Assembly (NCBI RefSeq): GCF_038051985.1
Contig: NZ_CP150291.1
Coordinates: 4,030,001 to 4,094,000 of the forward strand
DNA from: Solibacillus sp. FSL H8-0523
Lineage (GTDB): Bacteria > Bacillota > Bacilli > Bacillales_A > Planococcaceae
DNA length: 64,000 nt
Direction: 5' to 3'
The translations under genes and the position numbers were made by a program. Shown here one piece after another: positions 12,237 to 21,530 of the stretch. Every line of letters begins with the position of its first letter. The stretch's first letter is position 1. The notes under the pieces were generated by a model, which had not been told where the DNA came from, ran no database searches, and saw only the letters and a program-made list of their open reading frames with translations.

Positions 12237-12866
12237 TTATTTAGATTTAATAGCAGTCTTAACTGTTACTAACGCTTTTTTAGAACCAGGAACATTACCT
12301 TTAACTAATAATAGGTTACGTTCAACATCAACCTTAACGATTTCAAGGTTTTGGATTGTTTTAACGACAGCACCCATTTGACCAGGTAATTTCTTTTGTT
12401 TGAATACGCGGTTCGGAGCAACTGGACCCATTGAACCAGGACGACGGTGGTAACGAGAACCGTGAGACATAGGTCCGCGAGATTGGCCATGGCGTTTAAT
12501 TACACCTTGGAAACCTTTACCTTTAGTAACACCAGTTACATCAATTACATCGCCTTCTGCGAAAATTTCTACGTTGACTTCTTGACCAACTTCGTAAGCC
12601 GTAGTATCTAAATTACGGAACTCACGGATGAAGCGCTTAGGAGCCGTGTTTGCTTTTGCTACGTGTCCTTGTTCTGGTTTGTTAGAAAGCTTAATACGCT
12701 TGTCTTCAAAACCAACTTGGATTGCTTCGTAGCCGTCTGTTTCAACAGTTTTCTTTTGTAAAACTACGTTTGGCGTAGCTTCGATTACTGTTACTGGGAT
12801 AAGATCTCCGTTTTCAGCGAAAACTTGAGTCATACCAATTTTTCTACCTAAGATTCCTTTAGTCAT
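12237..12866 (-). CDS. rplC: 50S ribosomal protein L3
   Basis: L3 (209 aa) is one of the two assembly initiators of the 50S subunit and reaches the peptidyl-transferase centre with its finger loop. The start [16 protein letters not shown] and the loop [17 protein letters not shown] are characteristic, including the glutamine-methylation neighbourhood (KGKGFQGV). AGGAGGTGTGAC precedes the ATG. Second gene of the S10 operon. Confidence 0.98.
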   Translation of the reverse strand: MTKGILGRKIGMTQVFAENGDLIPVTVIEATPNVVLQKKTVETDGYEAIQVGFEDKRIKLSNKPEQGHVAKANTAPKRFIREFRNLDTTAYEVGQEVNVEIFAEGDVIDVTGVTKGKGFQGVIKRHGQSRGPMSHGSRYHRRPGSMGPVAPNRVFKQKKLPGQMGAVVKTIQNLEIVKVDVERNLLLVKGNVPGSKKALVTVKTAIKSK

Positions 12867-12916
12867 TTGTCACACCTCCTGTAAATTTTTAAAAAGTTTA
12901 TATTGTGTTTTTACCA

Positions 12917-13279
<363 letters not shown>

Positions 13280-13280
13280 T

Positions 13281-13310
13281 CACACCGCCATGGCAAAGCG
13301 GCCGGGTGTG
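13281..13310 (-). promoter_or_regulatory. GC-rich hairpin in the S10 operon leader
   Basis: The arms CACACC and GGTGTG close a stem with an internal GCC/GGC pairing, in an otherwise AT-rich leader of about 120 nt between the proximal promoter and rpsJ. No U-tract follows, so it is not a terminator. It could be a protein-binding or mRNA-stabilising element; function is unknown. Confidence 0.55.
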
Positions 13311-13354
13311 TCGGCAACCTCTCGCTTCTTAGCAGTCAAAGACCAACATTGAAC

Positions 13355-13383
13355 ATTATACACAGTAAAAAAGAAATTCGCAA
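13355..13383 (-). promoter_or_regulatory. Proximal sigma-A promoter of the S10 operon
   Basis: TTGCGA (13378-13383), 17-bp spacer, TATAAT (13355-13360) on the minus strand. The predicted start near 13347 gives a leader of about 120 nt before rpsJ. Confidence 0.85.
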
Positions 13384-13461
13384 GTGTTTTAGCAAAATTC
13401 TTTATTTGATAATGTTTAATTCTTTATATTCTATATCATTCGCTCTTTTGAGCCGTTACCT

Positions 13462-13490
13462 AGTATATAAGAGTATTCGTCTGAAAGCAA
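13462..13490 (-). promoter_or_regulatory. Distal candidate promoter of the S10 operon
   Basis: TTGCTT (13485-13490), 17-bp spacer, TATACT (13462-13467) on the minus strand, 107 bp upstream of the proximal promoter. The remainder of the 13226-13601 gap shows no gene. Confidence 0.6.
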
Positions 13491-13560
13491 CTGAAAAGAA
13501 ATCGAAATCCATTAGATAAAATATTCTGAAAACACCATGCTTTCTCGTTTCTAGACCTAC

Positions 13561-13595
13561 AAAAAATCGTCACCCTCTTTTCATAAAGGGTGACG
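13561..13595 (-). terminator. Intrinsic terminator of the YuiF-like gene
   Basis: A perfect nine-pair stem (CGTCACCCT / AGGGTGACG) followed on the minus strand by ATTTTTT. It isolates the S10 operon from the transporter gene upstream. Confidence 0.92.
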
Positions 13596-13601
13596 ACATT
13601 A

Positions 13602-14921
13602 TTATAGGAAGAAAACCACTGCAAGCCATCCAAAAATGATTTGTGGTATGTTATAAAAGATGAAGGTTGGTACGCACGTATCCCAAATGTGATTGTGCTG
13701 CCCATCAACATTTAAACCAGCTGTTGGCCCAAGTGTCGAGTCTGATGCTGGTGAACCGGCATCCCCAAGTACACCCGCTGTACCGATTAAACAAATAATC
13801 GCAAGTTCACTTAAACCTAGCTCTATTGCAATAGGAACAAAGATTGCTGCGATAATTGGAATCGTTGCAAATGAAGAACCGATTCCCATTGTTACGATTA
13901 ACCCAACTACTAGCATAACAAATACAGCAATACTCACATTACCACCAAAGATATCCATCGCCCCTGCAACTAGAGGTTCAACATCACCAGTTGCATTAAT
14001 AACTGCTGAGAATCCATTTGCTGAAATCATTACGAAGCCAACGAACGCCATCATACGCATTCCATCTGAAAGCACGTTATCTGCTTCTTTCACTTTTAAG
14101 GCACCCGTTACATATAAAATGATAATCCCAGCAAGCGAACCCATAATCATCGAATCCGTTGGAATTTGAACTGCTAGCGATGCTACTAATGCTATTGCAG
14201 CAAATACTAAGTTACGTGTTTTTACTTCTTTATCTAATGCAGTTGATGCGTCCATTTCGATATCTTGATAGATACGTGGTTTACGGTACGCTATAAATGC
14301 TCCTATAAGCCCTACAGCCATCCCTAAGGCCACAATCGCCATTGCCTTAGGAACATCACCCATCGTCACCTCAAGACCTGCTAGCCCCATTTGTGTAACG
14401 ATAATGTCCTGATAAATCAAACCGAAGCCCGCTGGAATAAACATATACGGCATAATTAAACCAAACGTTAAAATCGCTACGATTAAACGACGATCAATTT
14501 GCAGCATATTCATTAACTTAATCATCGGCGGAACGATTAAAGGAATAAACGCAATATGCACAGGAATTAAATTTTGTGACATAATCGCCATCGCAAGTAG
14601 TGTCACAAAGATTAATGCTTTGGCAGCACCCTTTCTTTGTGAATCGCCTTCATGTTGTACTAACTTTAAAATTGCCTTTACCAATACTTCCGGTACGCCT
14701 GTACGTGAAATCGCCAATGCGAATCCACCAAGTAACGCGTAGCTAAGTGCAATCGTTGCACCGCCTCCTAAACCGTCCGTAAATGCCTTAATTGTTTCTG
14801 TAATATTTAAACCACCAGTAAGACCACCGACAATGGCTCCTACTGTTAATGATAAAACAACATTGATACGCAGTAAGCTCAAAATAAGCATGACCCCGAC
14901 CGCTACTAAAACAGCATTCAT
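13602..14921 (-). CDS. YuiF-like Na+/H+ antiporter-family membrane transporter
   Basis: Polytopic membrane protein, about 439 aa and roughly twelve hydrophobic segments, rich in Gly. It resembles the Na+/H+ antiporter (NhaC/YuiF) family, whose members exchange sodium or carry amino acids; the real substrate is not determinable. Recognisable segments are NAVLVAVGVMLILSLLRINV at the start, GGGATIALSYALLGGFALA, and GDAGSPASDSTLGPTAGLN near the C-terminus, likely the substrate/ion site. I chose the ATG at 14921 by family comparison; a GTG nine bases earlier is possible and no strong ribosome-binding site decides. It stands alone, with its own promoter and terminator. Confidence 0.8.
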   Translation of the reverse strand: MNAVLVAVGVMLILSLLRINVVLSLTVGAIVGGLTGGLNITETIKAFTDGLGGGATIALSYALLGGFALAISRTGVPEVLVKAILKLVQHEGDSQRKGAAKALIFVTLLAMAIMSQNLIPVHIAFIPLIVPPMIKLMNMLQIDRRLIVAILTFGLIMPYMFIPAGFGLIYQDIIVTQMGLAGLEVTMGDVPKAMAIVALGMAVGLIGAFIAYRKPRIYQDIEMDASTALDKEVKTRNLVFAAIALVASLAVQIPTDSMIMGSLAGIIILYVTGALKVKEADNVLSDGMRMMAFVGFVMISANGFSAVINATGDVEPLVAGAMDIFGGNVSIAVFVMLVVGLIVTMGIGSSFATIPIIAAIFVPIAIELGLSELAIICLIGTAGVLGDAGSPASDSTLGPTAGLNVDGQHNHIWDTCVPTFIFYNIPQIIFGWLAVVFFL

Positions 14922-14965
14922 ATTATACACACTTCACTTTCGTCTGCTAAATTACTAATGTGTTA

Positions 14966-14994
14966 AAGTTACAAGAAAAACTGTTTATCGTCAA
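14966..14994 (-). promoter_or_regulatory. Candidate promoter of the YuiF-like gene
   Basis: TTGACG (14989-14994), 17-bp spacer, TAACTT (14966-14971) on the minus strand, 45 bp before the start codon. Confidence 0.6.
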
Positions 14995-15007
14995 TAATTT
15001 TACACAG

Positions 15008-15043
15008 AAAAAAACCGTCAATTCAGCAATAATTGACGGTTTT
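15008..15043 (-). terminator. Intrinsic terminator of the Bce-like ABC operon
   Basis: A 13-pair perfect stem (AAAACCGTCAATT / AATTGACGGTTTT) with a T-run on the minus strand, directly after the permease stop codon. Confidence 0.9.
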
Positions 15044-15049
15044 GAGATA

Positions 15050-17029
15050 TTATAAAGCTTGTTTAATTATTTTTTTGTAATAATTTATTGTTAGTATGGC
15101 AAATACAACGTACATCGCAATATATAAAGACATTGTAATGACTAAAGGTGTCACGAGTTCTGTACCAAACATAAACCACCCTGATTTGACTGCAAAATAG
15201 CTGTGTAACAAGCCAATTAGTAAGGGTACACCAAAGTTAAAGAGCTGCTTTAACATAATGCCACGTAAAACTTCCTGCTCCGTAAAGCCAATTTTACGAA
15301 GAATCGTATAGGAAGCTGCTTCCTCATCCGCCTCTGACATTTGTTTAAAGTATAAAATGCTCCCGGTTGCGAGTAAGAAGGCTAGTCCTAAAAAGGCTGT
15401 GACAAAAATCGTTGTCCCAAATAGATTCAAGTTATCTTGTTTCACCGCTTCTTGAGAACTTAACTTTGAACCTTCTTTTAACAAATTCGCATTTGTTGTT
15501 TTATACAAATTCTCAATTTGCTGTTGGTGTGCATTCATCTGTGTTTCATCGATTTGAATGGCAGTTTGCACTATATATGGTACGCGCACATTTGCTGCTG
15601 TATTTGCTACTTTAATTTGCTCAAACACCGCATCATTCACTACAAATACAGGGGAACTCGATGTTAAACGCCACGATAAAATCGCATCTTCATGTACCGC
15701 TTTAATCACTTTTTGAGACTGCTCCCCCGCAATAAAAACCTTCATTTGCTTGCCTGGATCAATCGCTGCAAATTTTGCGCTAAAGCCGTTATATGAAGTT
15801 ACTACAATTTCATCATTTTTCAGTACTAACTCTGGATAGAAACGTGTGTAATCCGCTAGTGACACAACATATGAAGTAGAAATCGTTTGTCCATTCATCG
15901 TCTCCACGAGGTAGTCTGGTAAAAAATCTGCATTATCGATTTCAATTTGCTCTAAATGAATTGCCTCTGTTTGATAAGAAATCCCTTGTTCATCTAATGC
16001 ACCTAAGAAAGCTGTTTCATTGCCATTGACCGCAATATAATCCCCCGGTACTTCCTGTTCTGCTGTTGCCTGTGATGAATAATAGCTAATGTAAGATAAC
16101 GTGGTAATCGCTAATGAAAAAGCCGTCATCACGGTAATAAGTGTTAATGATTTCGAGTTGCTCTTCATACGGTGCATAATCGGTGTAAGCGCCAAGACAT
16201 CGCCTAATGATAAATGGCCTTGTTTACGTGATCGGAAAATATTCAGCACAAATGCTACTGAAAAACGGAATACTAAAAACGTACCGCCAATCGTTGTTGC
16301 TAAAATAAGTAGCATATTCGTAAATAAGTCGCCACCCGACTCGGCTGAAAATAAAATCGTGCTCTTGTAATAGCCATATGCGATTAACGCGAGACCGATT
16401 ACGCCCATTACCATATTTAACAAACTAAAACGCTTCACCTTTTCGTCTGTTTGCTTCGATTGATTAAAGAGTGCAAGTAATGTTGTACGATGCACCATCC
16501 ACGCCATTTGAATTAAAATAATGACAAGTAAAAGTCCAAACATCAGCGCTGTACTCACTACAGCCTCTGAACGGAATGTCATTTTTACAACCGCTTCAAA
16601 ATTTAAGACTTTCAATAAAATCATCGCAAACAATCGTGAGCTCAGTAAGCCAATACCCATTCCAATTACTACAGAACCAGCAAAAATCACAATGTTTTCT
16701 AACACGATCAATCGAATGACTAACCCTTTCGTCATCCCAATAAGCTGATACAACCCAATTTCTTTACTACGACGACGGATGAATAAGTGATTCGCATACA
16801 AGACGAATACTAAAACAATCGCATACAGCATATATGTCGCTGCCCCAAAACCCGCTGAAGCCGATCCACTTCTTGTCGTTGCTTCAATAACAGAAGGATT
16901 GTACTGCAATGTCTCAAATGAAAAATACAGCGTTACACTAAAAATCAGTGCAAAGAAATATAAATAGTAATGCCTAATATTTTTCAGCATACTTTTGAAA
17001 ACAAGCTGACTAAGCTTCACTTTGCTCAC
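15050..17029 (-). CDS. BceB-like ABC transporter permease (peptide sensing/detoxification)
   Basis: Large permease (659 aa) of the BceAB/VraFG type. About ten membrane segments are seen. The FtsX-like domain is near the N-terminus ([36 protein letters not shown]). A long extracytoplasmic domain of about 200 residues lies between the seventh and eighth helices, roughly residues 310-520. Near the C-terminus is a second FtsX-like motif ([19 protein letters not shown]). Such permeases both protect lipid II-cycle intermediates from peptide antibiotics and signal flux to the partner kinase. It overlaps the ATPase gene by 20 bp, so the two are co-translated. Which peptide it responds to cannot be told from sequence. 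Confidence 0.9.
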   Translation of the reverse strand: MSKVKLSQLVFKSMLKNIRHYYLYFFALIFSVTLYFSFETLQYNPSVIEATTRSGSASAGFGAATYMLYAIVLVFVLYANHLFIRRRSKEIGLYQLIGMTKGLVIRLIVLENIVIFAGSVVIGMGIGLLSSRLFAMILLKVLNFEAVVKMTFRSEAVVSTALMFGLLLVIILIQMAWMVHRTTLLALFNQSKQTDEKVKRFSLLNMVMGVIGLALIAYGYYKSTILFSAESGGDLFTNMLLILATTIGGTFLVFRFSVAFVLNIFRSRKQGHLSLGDVLALTPIMHRMKSNSKSLTLITVMTAFSLAITTLSYISYYSSQATAEQEVPGDYIAVNGNETAFLGALDEQGISYQTEAIHLEQIEIDNADFLPDYLVETMNGQTISTSYVVSLADYTRFYPELVLKNDEIVVTSYNGFSAKFAAIDPGKQMKVFIAGEQSQKVIKAVHEDAILSWRLTSSSPVFVVNDAVFEQIKVANTAANVRVPYIVQTAIQIDETQMNAHQQQIENLYKTTNANLLKEGSKLSSQEAVKQDNLNLFGTTIFVTAFLGLAFLLATGSILYFKQMSEADEEAASYTILRKIGFTEQEVLRGIMLKQLFNFGVPLLIGLLHSYFAVKSGWFMFGTELVTPLVITMSLYIAMYVVFAILTINYYKKIIKQAL

Positions 17030-17771
17030 CGCCTAAAACACTTTGCGTACTTAAAATTTGTTGGAAAAACTCCGTGCGTGATTTATCACCCTTATAGAGC
17101 TCGGTATAAATTTGCCCATCCTTTAAAAACAGTACACGTGAACAGAAGCTCGCTGCCACAGCATCATGTGTCACCATCATAATCGTTGCCTGTTTTGCTT
17201 TGTTAATTTTTGATAGATTATCAAGTAATGCTGTTGCTGATTTTGAATCGAGCGCTCCTGTAGGCTCATCGGCAAATACTAATGATGGATTTGAAATCAG
17301 TGCACGCGCAGCTGACGTTCGCTGCTTTTGACCACCTGAAATTTCATTTGGATATTTCGTTAAAATATCTTCAATTCCTAAAACTTTCACAAGTTCCTGT
17401 AAGCGATGTTCCGCTGCTGCTCTTGGGATTGAGCTAAGTGATAACGGTAATAGGATATTTTCTTTTACTGTTAGTGTATCTAATAAATTATAATCCTGAA
17501 AAATAAAGCCCAACTCGTCACGGCGGAACTTTGCTAAGGCACGCTCTTTCATACCTTGTAATTTTTGTCCGTTAATTTCAACGAGCCCGTCTGTTACTTG
17601 GTCAATCGAGCATAAAACGTTTAATAATGTCGTTTTCCCTGAGCCCGACGAACCCATAATCCCGACAAACTCGCCCTTTTCCACTTCTAAATCAATACCC
17701 TTTAATACTTCTTGCGCAAGTGTACGCTTGCCATATGTTTTTCGAACTTTACGTGCAATTAAAATACTCAT
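17010..17771 (-). CDS. BceA-like ABC transporter ATPase
   Basis: ATPase (253 aa) partner of the downstream permease. Motifs in order are Walker [10 protein letters not shown] (about residue 40), Q-loop [13 protein letters not shown], signature ISGGQKQR, Walker [13 protein letters not shown] and H-loop MMVTHDA. The ATG at 17769-17771 follows AAAGGGAG; the longer frame to 17864 runs through the bceS terminator and is unlikely. It is separated from bceS by about 110 bp containing that terminator, so the ABC genes probably have their own BceR-controlled promoter. The last 20 bp overlap the permease gene. Confidence 0.92.
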   Translation of the reverse strand: MSILIARKVRKTYGKRTLAQEVLKGIDLEVEKGEFVGIMGSSGSGKTTLLNVLCSIDQVTDGLVEINGQKLQGMKERALAKFRRDELGFIFQDYNLLDTLTVKENILLPLSLSSIPRAAAEHRLQELVKVLGIEDILTKYPNEISGGQKQRTSAARALISNPSLVFADEPTGALDSKSATALLDNLSKINKAKQATIMMVTHDAVAASFCSRVLFLKDGQIYTELYKGDKSRTEFFQQILSTQSVLGGEQSEA

Positions 17772-17849
17772 GTTCAATCTCCCTTTCCTCTTGCTCTTGT
17801 TAATTCTATTGTACCTATCCAAAGCTATAAAATCGTTTGATTTACATGA

Positions 17850-17894
17850 CAAAAACGCCCGCAAAGTGACGAAGTTGTCACTTAGCCGAGCGTT
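17850..17894 (-). terminator. Terminator at the end of bceS, inner stem resembles a BceR site
   Basis: A two-part stem: outer AACGCTCG / CGGGCGTT, inner AGTGAC / GTCACT, followed by TTTTT on the minus strand. The upstream arm lies inside the bceS 3' end, including its stop codon. The inner inverted repeat (17867-17880) has half-sites TGAC and GTCA with a 6-bp spacer, close to the TNACA-N4-TGTAA consensus described for BceR-like regulators. It lies upstream of the ABC gene start. Confidence 0.75.
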
Positions 17895-18850
17895 TTAGAA
17901 TACTCATTCACTTTTGGGAAACGAATTTTCACCGTAGTACCTACTGCTTCTGTAGATTCAATCATAAGCTTAATATTAAGTGACTCGGCTACTTGCTTTG
18001 CTAAATAGAGACCCATGCCCGTCGCTGTACTTGTTTCACGGCCAATTGTTCCGGTATAGGATTTTCGAAATACCCGTGGTAAATCCTCTTTTTTTATCCC
18101 GATGCCGTTATCTTGAATACTCAATACGACCTGATCTGCCTCAAACGTTACATATAGAAGTATCTCTCCCCCTACATTGCTATACTTCACCGCATTTGAC
18201 AGCACTTGACGTACGATAAACCCAAGCCATTTACGATCTGTTATAACGTCGAGTTCAACGTCTTTTATCTCAACAGCAATTTTTTTATCAAAGCACCAGC
18301 TACGTAGCGCTTTAATTTCCTGGACAAGCACTTCTTTTAATTGCACAGTTTCCATTCGATTATCCTGTTCAATCGTTATCAGGCGTGTTGCATGAAGTTG
18401 CTGGTCGAGCAGTAAATATACGCGTAACCATTCAGCTTCAAGGCGTTCTTTCACATCTACATTATCAATCTGCTCAGTTAGTAGTTGCATCGCTGTCATC
18501 GGTGATTTCATTTCATGTACCCAGGCAAGTAGCTCATCTTGACGCTCAAGAAGCATGAGTCTCTGTTCTTGTATTTCCGCTTTTTGCTGTGCGAACGCTA
18601 ACTCATAAGTGGCCTTTACTGCCTCTACATAGGTGTTCTGCTCTAATTCATACACTTTCATTGTTTTGATGTCTCTCATATAGAGCCAACCTACAAAAGC
18701 CAAAACAAGTACAAGCCAAACTAAGTTCATATATAATAGCGATACCGCTTGAAAGCCTTTATCCACGTAGACAATTAAATTAACAAGGAGCTGCAAAACC
18801 AACAAAAATAATAGCCAGCTCAGATGCTGCTTTAAAAACAAACGAATCAT
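17882..18850 (-). CDS. BceS-like intramembrane-sensing histidine kinase
   Basis: Kinase of 322 aa with two N-terminal membrane helices (about residues 10-30 and 38-58) and almost no extracellular loop, the mark of kinases that sense through a partner ABC permease. The phospho-acceptor motif is [12 protein letters not shown]. The ATPase domain has the N-box (VLSNAVKYS), G1 ([15 protein letters not shown]) and G2 ([10 protein letters not shown]). It overlaps the regulator gene by four bases (ATGA). Its stop codon falls in the stem of a terminator. Confidence 0.9.
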   Translation of the reverse strand: MIRLFLKQHLSWLLFLLVLQLLVNLIVYVDKGFQAVSLLYMNLVWLVLVLAFVGWLYMRDIKTMKVYELEQNTYVEAVKATYELAFAQQKAEIQEQRLMLLERQDELLAWVHEMKSPMTAMQLLTEQIDNVDVKERLEAEWLRVYLLLDQQLHATRLITIEQDNRMETVQLKEVLVQEIKALRSWCFDKKIAVEIKDVELDVITDRKWLGFIVRQVLSNAVKYSNVGGEILLYVTFEADQVVLSIQDNGIGIKKEDLPRVFRKSYTGTIGRETSTATGMGLYLAKQVAESLNIKLMIESTEAVGTTVKIRFPKVNEYSKTLG

Positions 18851-19527
18851 TCACCCACCGCCATATATCCAAGACCCTTTTTTGTCACAATAACATCCAC
18901 TAATCCTATATCCTCTAAACGTTGACGTAAACGGTTAACATTTACCGTCAGCGTATTATCATTTACAAAGCGCTCATCGTCCCACAACTTACGCATTAAG
19001 TCATCACGCGATACAATTTGTCCCTTAGATTTCACAAGTACCTTTAAAATAAACAATTCATTTTTCGTTAATTCAACTTGCTGATTATTAAACTGCACGA
19101 GTGCGCGGTCATAGTTGATTTCTGCATCGCACCACATTTCATGGCCACTTTGCCTCGTCTCCTGATAATTATAGGTACGACGAAGCATCGCCTGGACTTT
19201 TGCAATGAGTACTTCCATATGAAACGGCTTTTGCACAAAGTCATCTGCCCCCATTTGCATCGCCATTACCATATCCATTGGGTGATCGCGCGATGATAAA
19301 AATAGGATCGGCACATTTGATTTTGCACGAATTTCACGGCACCAATGGAAACCATCAAATGCCGGTAGTTGAATGTCGATTAGTACTAGCTGCGGTGCTT
19401 CACGATCAAATGTTGGCATTACTTGCTGAAAACTTTCTGGTCCGACTACTTCAATATTCCATTGTAAAAATCGCTCTTTAATTAATGTGAAAATGGATTC
19501 ATCGTCTTCAATTAACAATACTTTCAT
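18847..19527 (-). CDS. BceR-like response regulator (OmpR family)
   Basis: Response regulator of 226 aa: receiver domain with acidic pocket (LLIEDDE), phospho-acceptor Asp51 (LVLIDIQLP), conserved SSRD and KPF residues, then an OmpR/PhoB winged helix (ELTKNELFILKVLV; NTLTVNVNRLRQRLE). It pairs with the kinase next to it, overlapping by four bases, and would control the ABC genes downstream. It is divergent from the LysR gene across a 101-bp gap; TTTGTCTCT and AGGAG lie before the ATG. Confidence 0.92.
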   Translation of the reverse strand: MKVLLIEDDESIFTLIKERFLQWNIEVVGPESFQQVMPTFDREAPQLVLIDIQLPAFDGFHWCREIRAKSNVPILFLSSRDHPMDMVMAMQMGADDFVQKPFHMEVLIAKVQAMLRRTYNYQETRQSGHEMWCDAEINYDRALVQFNNQQVELTKNELFILKVLVKSKGQIVSRDDLMRKLWDDERFVNDNTLTVNVNRLRQRLEDIGLVDVIVTKKGLGYMAVGE

Positions 19528-19590
19528 TTTTGCTCACACTCCTTTGTCTCTCATATATAAAATACACTATACTCCAAGCTGGATAAACTT

Positions 19591-19599
19591 TGCTATAAT
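19591..19599 (+). promoter_or_regulatory. Extended -10 promoter of the LysR gene
   Basis: TGCTATAAT is a perfect extended -10 on the plus strand, 30 bp before the ATG; no good -35 is seen, as is common for extended -10 promoters. The 101-bp gap also serves the divergent bceR-like gene. Confidence 0.65.
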
Positions 19600-19628
19600 C
19601 GAAACAATACATAGAATGGGGTGAAAAC

Positions 19629-20516
19629 ATGGACATTCGCCAAATTGAATATTTTGTAGAAGTCGCCAAGCAACTAAGCTTCACAAAGGCGGCTGTCGCT
19701 TTACACGTTTCACAGCCATCGATTAGTAAAGCCATTCAAAACTTTGAAGCCGAACTTGGCGTGCCCCTATTTTACCGGTCGTCCAAGCAACTCGAGCTAA
19801 CCGATGCGGGCCAAGCCGTACTTATAAATTCGATGCAGGTACTCGAATCCTTTCAAAATTTGCGTTCCGAATTAACGGATTTAATGCAATTAAAAAAAGG
19901 GCAAATTCGAATCGGTATTCCGCCAATTGTCGGTGCTGAATTTTTTTCAAAGCTAATTAGTGTTTACAAAGAACAACATCCATATATTGAAATTTTATTA
20001 ACAGAAGTCGGCACAAAGCGCATTCGCGAAGAAATCGAAACCGGCGAGCTTGATATTGGACTTGTTTGCAGCGTGACATCGACCAATGAAAATTTAGAAA
20101 CGATTCGCTTTTTAAAAGACCCCTTGCAGCTCATTGTCCATGAAAGCCATCCACTTGCACAAAAGCATGCCATCACAATGGGGGATTTAGCCAATGAAGC
20201 GTTTATCATTTACCGCAAGGACTTCATTTTATTTGATCGGATTATTGAAGAATGTAAAAACCATGGCTTTTATCCAACAATCGCTTGTGAAACAACGCAA
20301 AAGGATTTATTTATCGAAATGGTACAAGCAAAACTCGGCATTGCCCTCTTACCACAAAAAATTGCCGAAAAAATTCCGTACGATTCCATTAAACGCATCC
20401 CGTTCAAAGAGGAAGCCATTCATTTAGAACTCGGCATTACATGGAAGAAAAACAAATACTTACCGTACTCCGTGCGCGAGTTCATTCAGCTTGCACATGA
20501 ATTTGTATTACAATAA
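19629..20516 (+). CDS. LysR-family transcriptional regulator
   Basis: Regulator of 295 aa: N-terminal winged helix-turn-helix (MDIRQIEYFVEVAKQLSFT, HVSQPSISKAIQNFEAELG) and a C-terminal effector-binding domain (IRIGIPPIVGAEFFSKLIS). Its overall sequence resembles CidR-like regulators of Bacillus, but no cid/lrg genes are adjacent, so the target and ligand are unknown. The plus-strand orientation separates it from its neighbours: it is divergent from the Bce-like two-component system and convergent with the transducer gene. GGGGTG precedes the ATG. Divergent LysR genes often control the opposite gene, but here that is another regulator. Confidence 0.88.
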   Translation: MDIRQIEYFVEVAKQLSFTKAAVALHVSQPSISKAIQNFEAELGVPLFYRSSKQLELTDAGQAVLINSMQVLESFQNLRSELTDLMQLKKGQIRIGIPPIVGAEFFSKLISVYKEQHPYIEILLTEVGTKRIREEIETGELDIGLVCSVTSTNENLETIRFLKDPLQLIVHESHPLAQKHAITMGDLANEAFIIYRKDFILFDRIIEECKNHGFYPTIACETTQKDLFIEMVQAKLGIALLPQKIAEKIPYDSIKRIPFKEEAIHLELGITWKKNKYLPYSVREFIQLAHEFVLQ

Positions 20517-20534
20517 ACTCTATCATCTCATACG

Positions 20535-20574
20535 TAAAAAAGCGCCCCGAAATTGATTTCGGGACGCCTTTTTT
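20535..20574. terminator. Bidirectional terminator between convergent genes
   Basis: An imperfect stem (GCGCCCCGAAAT / ATTTCGGGACGC) is flanked by A-runs on the left and T-runs on the right, so it can end transcription of both the LysR gene (plus) and the transducer (minus). Confidence 0.88.
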
Positions 20575-21394
20575 ACAATTTACTCGCATAATCATTTAAT
20601 TGTGCAGACATTTCTTGAATTGTTTTTATAACATCTGAAACCTGACTCACTTGTTCTGTTTGGCCGTTCCCAATTGCTGCAACCTTCGCAATGGATTCCG
20701 CCATTTTTTTTGTCGCTATATTAATTTGCTCCATTGTTTCACGAATTTGTTGTGTAGCCTCAATTGTCTCTTTAGAGAACTTACGAATTTCCGTTGCTAC
20801 TACTTCAAACCCTCTCCCCGATTCCCCTGCACGCGCTGCTTCAATCGCAGCATTTAACCCCAGTAAATTCGTTTGATCCGCCATGCGTTTCATGAGAGTT
20901 AAAATTTGTGAAGTTTGCGCTACATTTTGTTGCGCTTGTGTGGATTGCTGTAATAATTCGTTAGCCGTCCCTTTTAGCGATGAAGAATGCTCCGTAATTT
21001 GTTGAATTTGGGCTGTTGCTTGTGTTAACGATCCCATTATTGTATTAGAAATCGCAATCAGTTCTGACTGTTTACGTACTTGAACAGCAATTCCTCCGAT
21101 TACTTTCCCTTGCCCGTCATGTAATGGCGTAGCCGTGCCGATAAACTCAAAGCCATAGAAATCTGCTGGTACAGTGGCCTCTAAGCGGCGATTCGTTTCA
21201 AGTGCGACTTTTAAAGGTTCCTCACTGTGCAAAGCTTGGCCAACACGAATATGTAAATTTAAATTTTCACCTGGATAATAGGCAATAAATTTCTCCATAT
21301 CACATATAGCGATCGATAAATCACTAGGAATGGCCTCTTTCAGAATTTTGATATGCGTATTAAATGTTTCAATTGACTCAATTTTATTAAACAT
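20573..21394 (-). CDS. Soluble methyl-accepting-type chemotaxis transducer (YfmS-like)
   Basis: A 273-aa protein with no membrane segment or signal peptide. The N-terminal ~110 residues look like a small sensor domain ([20 protein letters not shown] resembles a PAS/cache-like core). The rest is a short MCP signalling domain with the hairpin tip [20 protein letters not shown] and [14 protein letters not shown]. The missing long methylation helices suggest a cytoplasmic sensor like Bacillus YfmS. Ligand unknown. It is a single gene, convergent with LysR and downstream of glcB but separated from it by a terminator. Confidence 0.85.
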   Translation of the reverse strand: MFNKIESIETFNTHIKILKEAIPSDLSIAICDMEKFIAYYPGENLNLHIRVGQALHSEEPLKVALETNRRLEATVPADFYGFEFIGTATPLHDGQGKVIGGIAVQVRKQSELIAISNTIMGSLTQATAQIQQITEHSSSLKGTANELLQQSTQAQQNVAQTSQILTLMKRMADQTNLLGLNAAIEAARAGESGRGFEVVATEIRKFSKETIEATQQIRETMEQINIATKKMAESIAKVAAIGNGQTEQVSQVSDVIKTIQEMSAQLNDYASKL

Positions 21395-21484
21395 ATATTT
21401 TCTACTTCCTTAATTTTAAGAATAATTTAATTATATCATTCCTTTATTAGAAAAAGTTGGTACCCCACACCAATAATTTAACGT

Positions 21485-21527
21485 AAAAACACTATTACTA
21501 ACCTTTTCGGATTAGTAGTAGTGTTTT
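21485..21527 (-). terminator. Intrinsic terminator of glcB
   Basis: A long stem (AAACACTACTACTAA paired with TTAGTAATAGTGTTT, one mismatch) directly after the stop codon, followed by a T-run on the minus strand. Confidence 0.88.
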
Positions 21528-21530
21528 AGA

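Noticed and set aside
13693-14169. 158-aa plus-strand ORF opposite the YuiF-like gene
   Set aside because: Composition reflects the complement of a membrane protein (Pro/Ser/Thr/Ile-rich) and there is no start signal.
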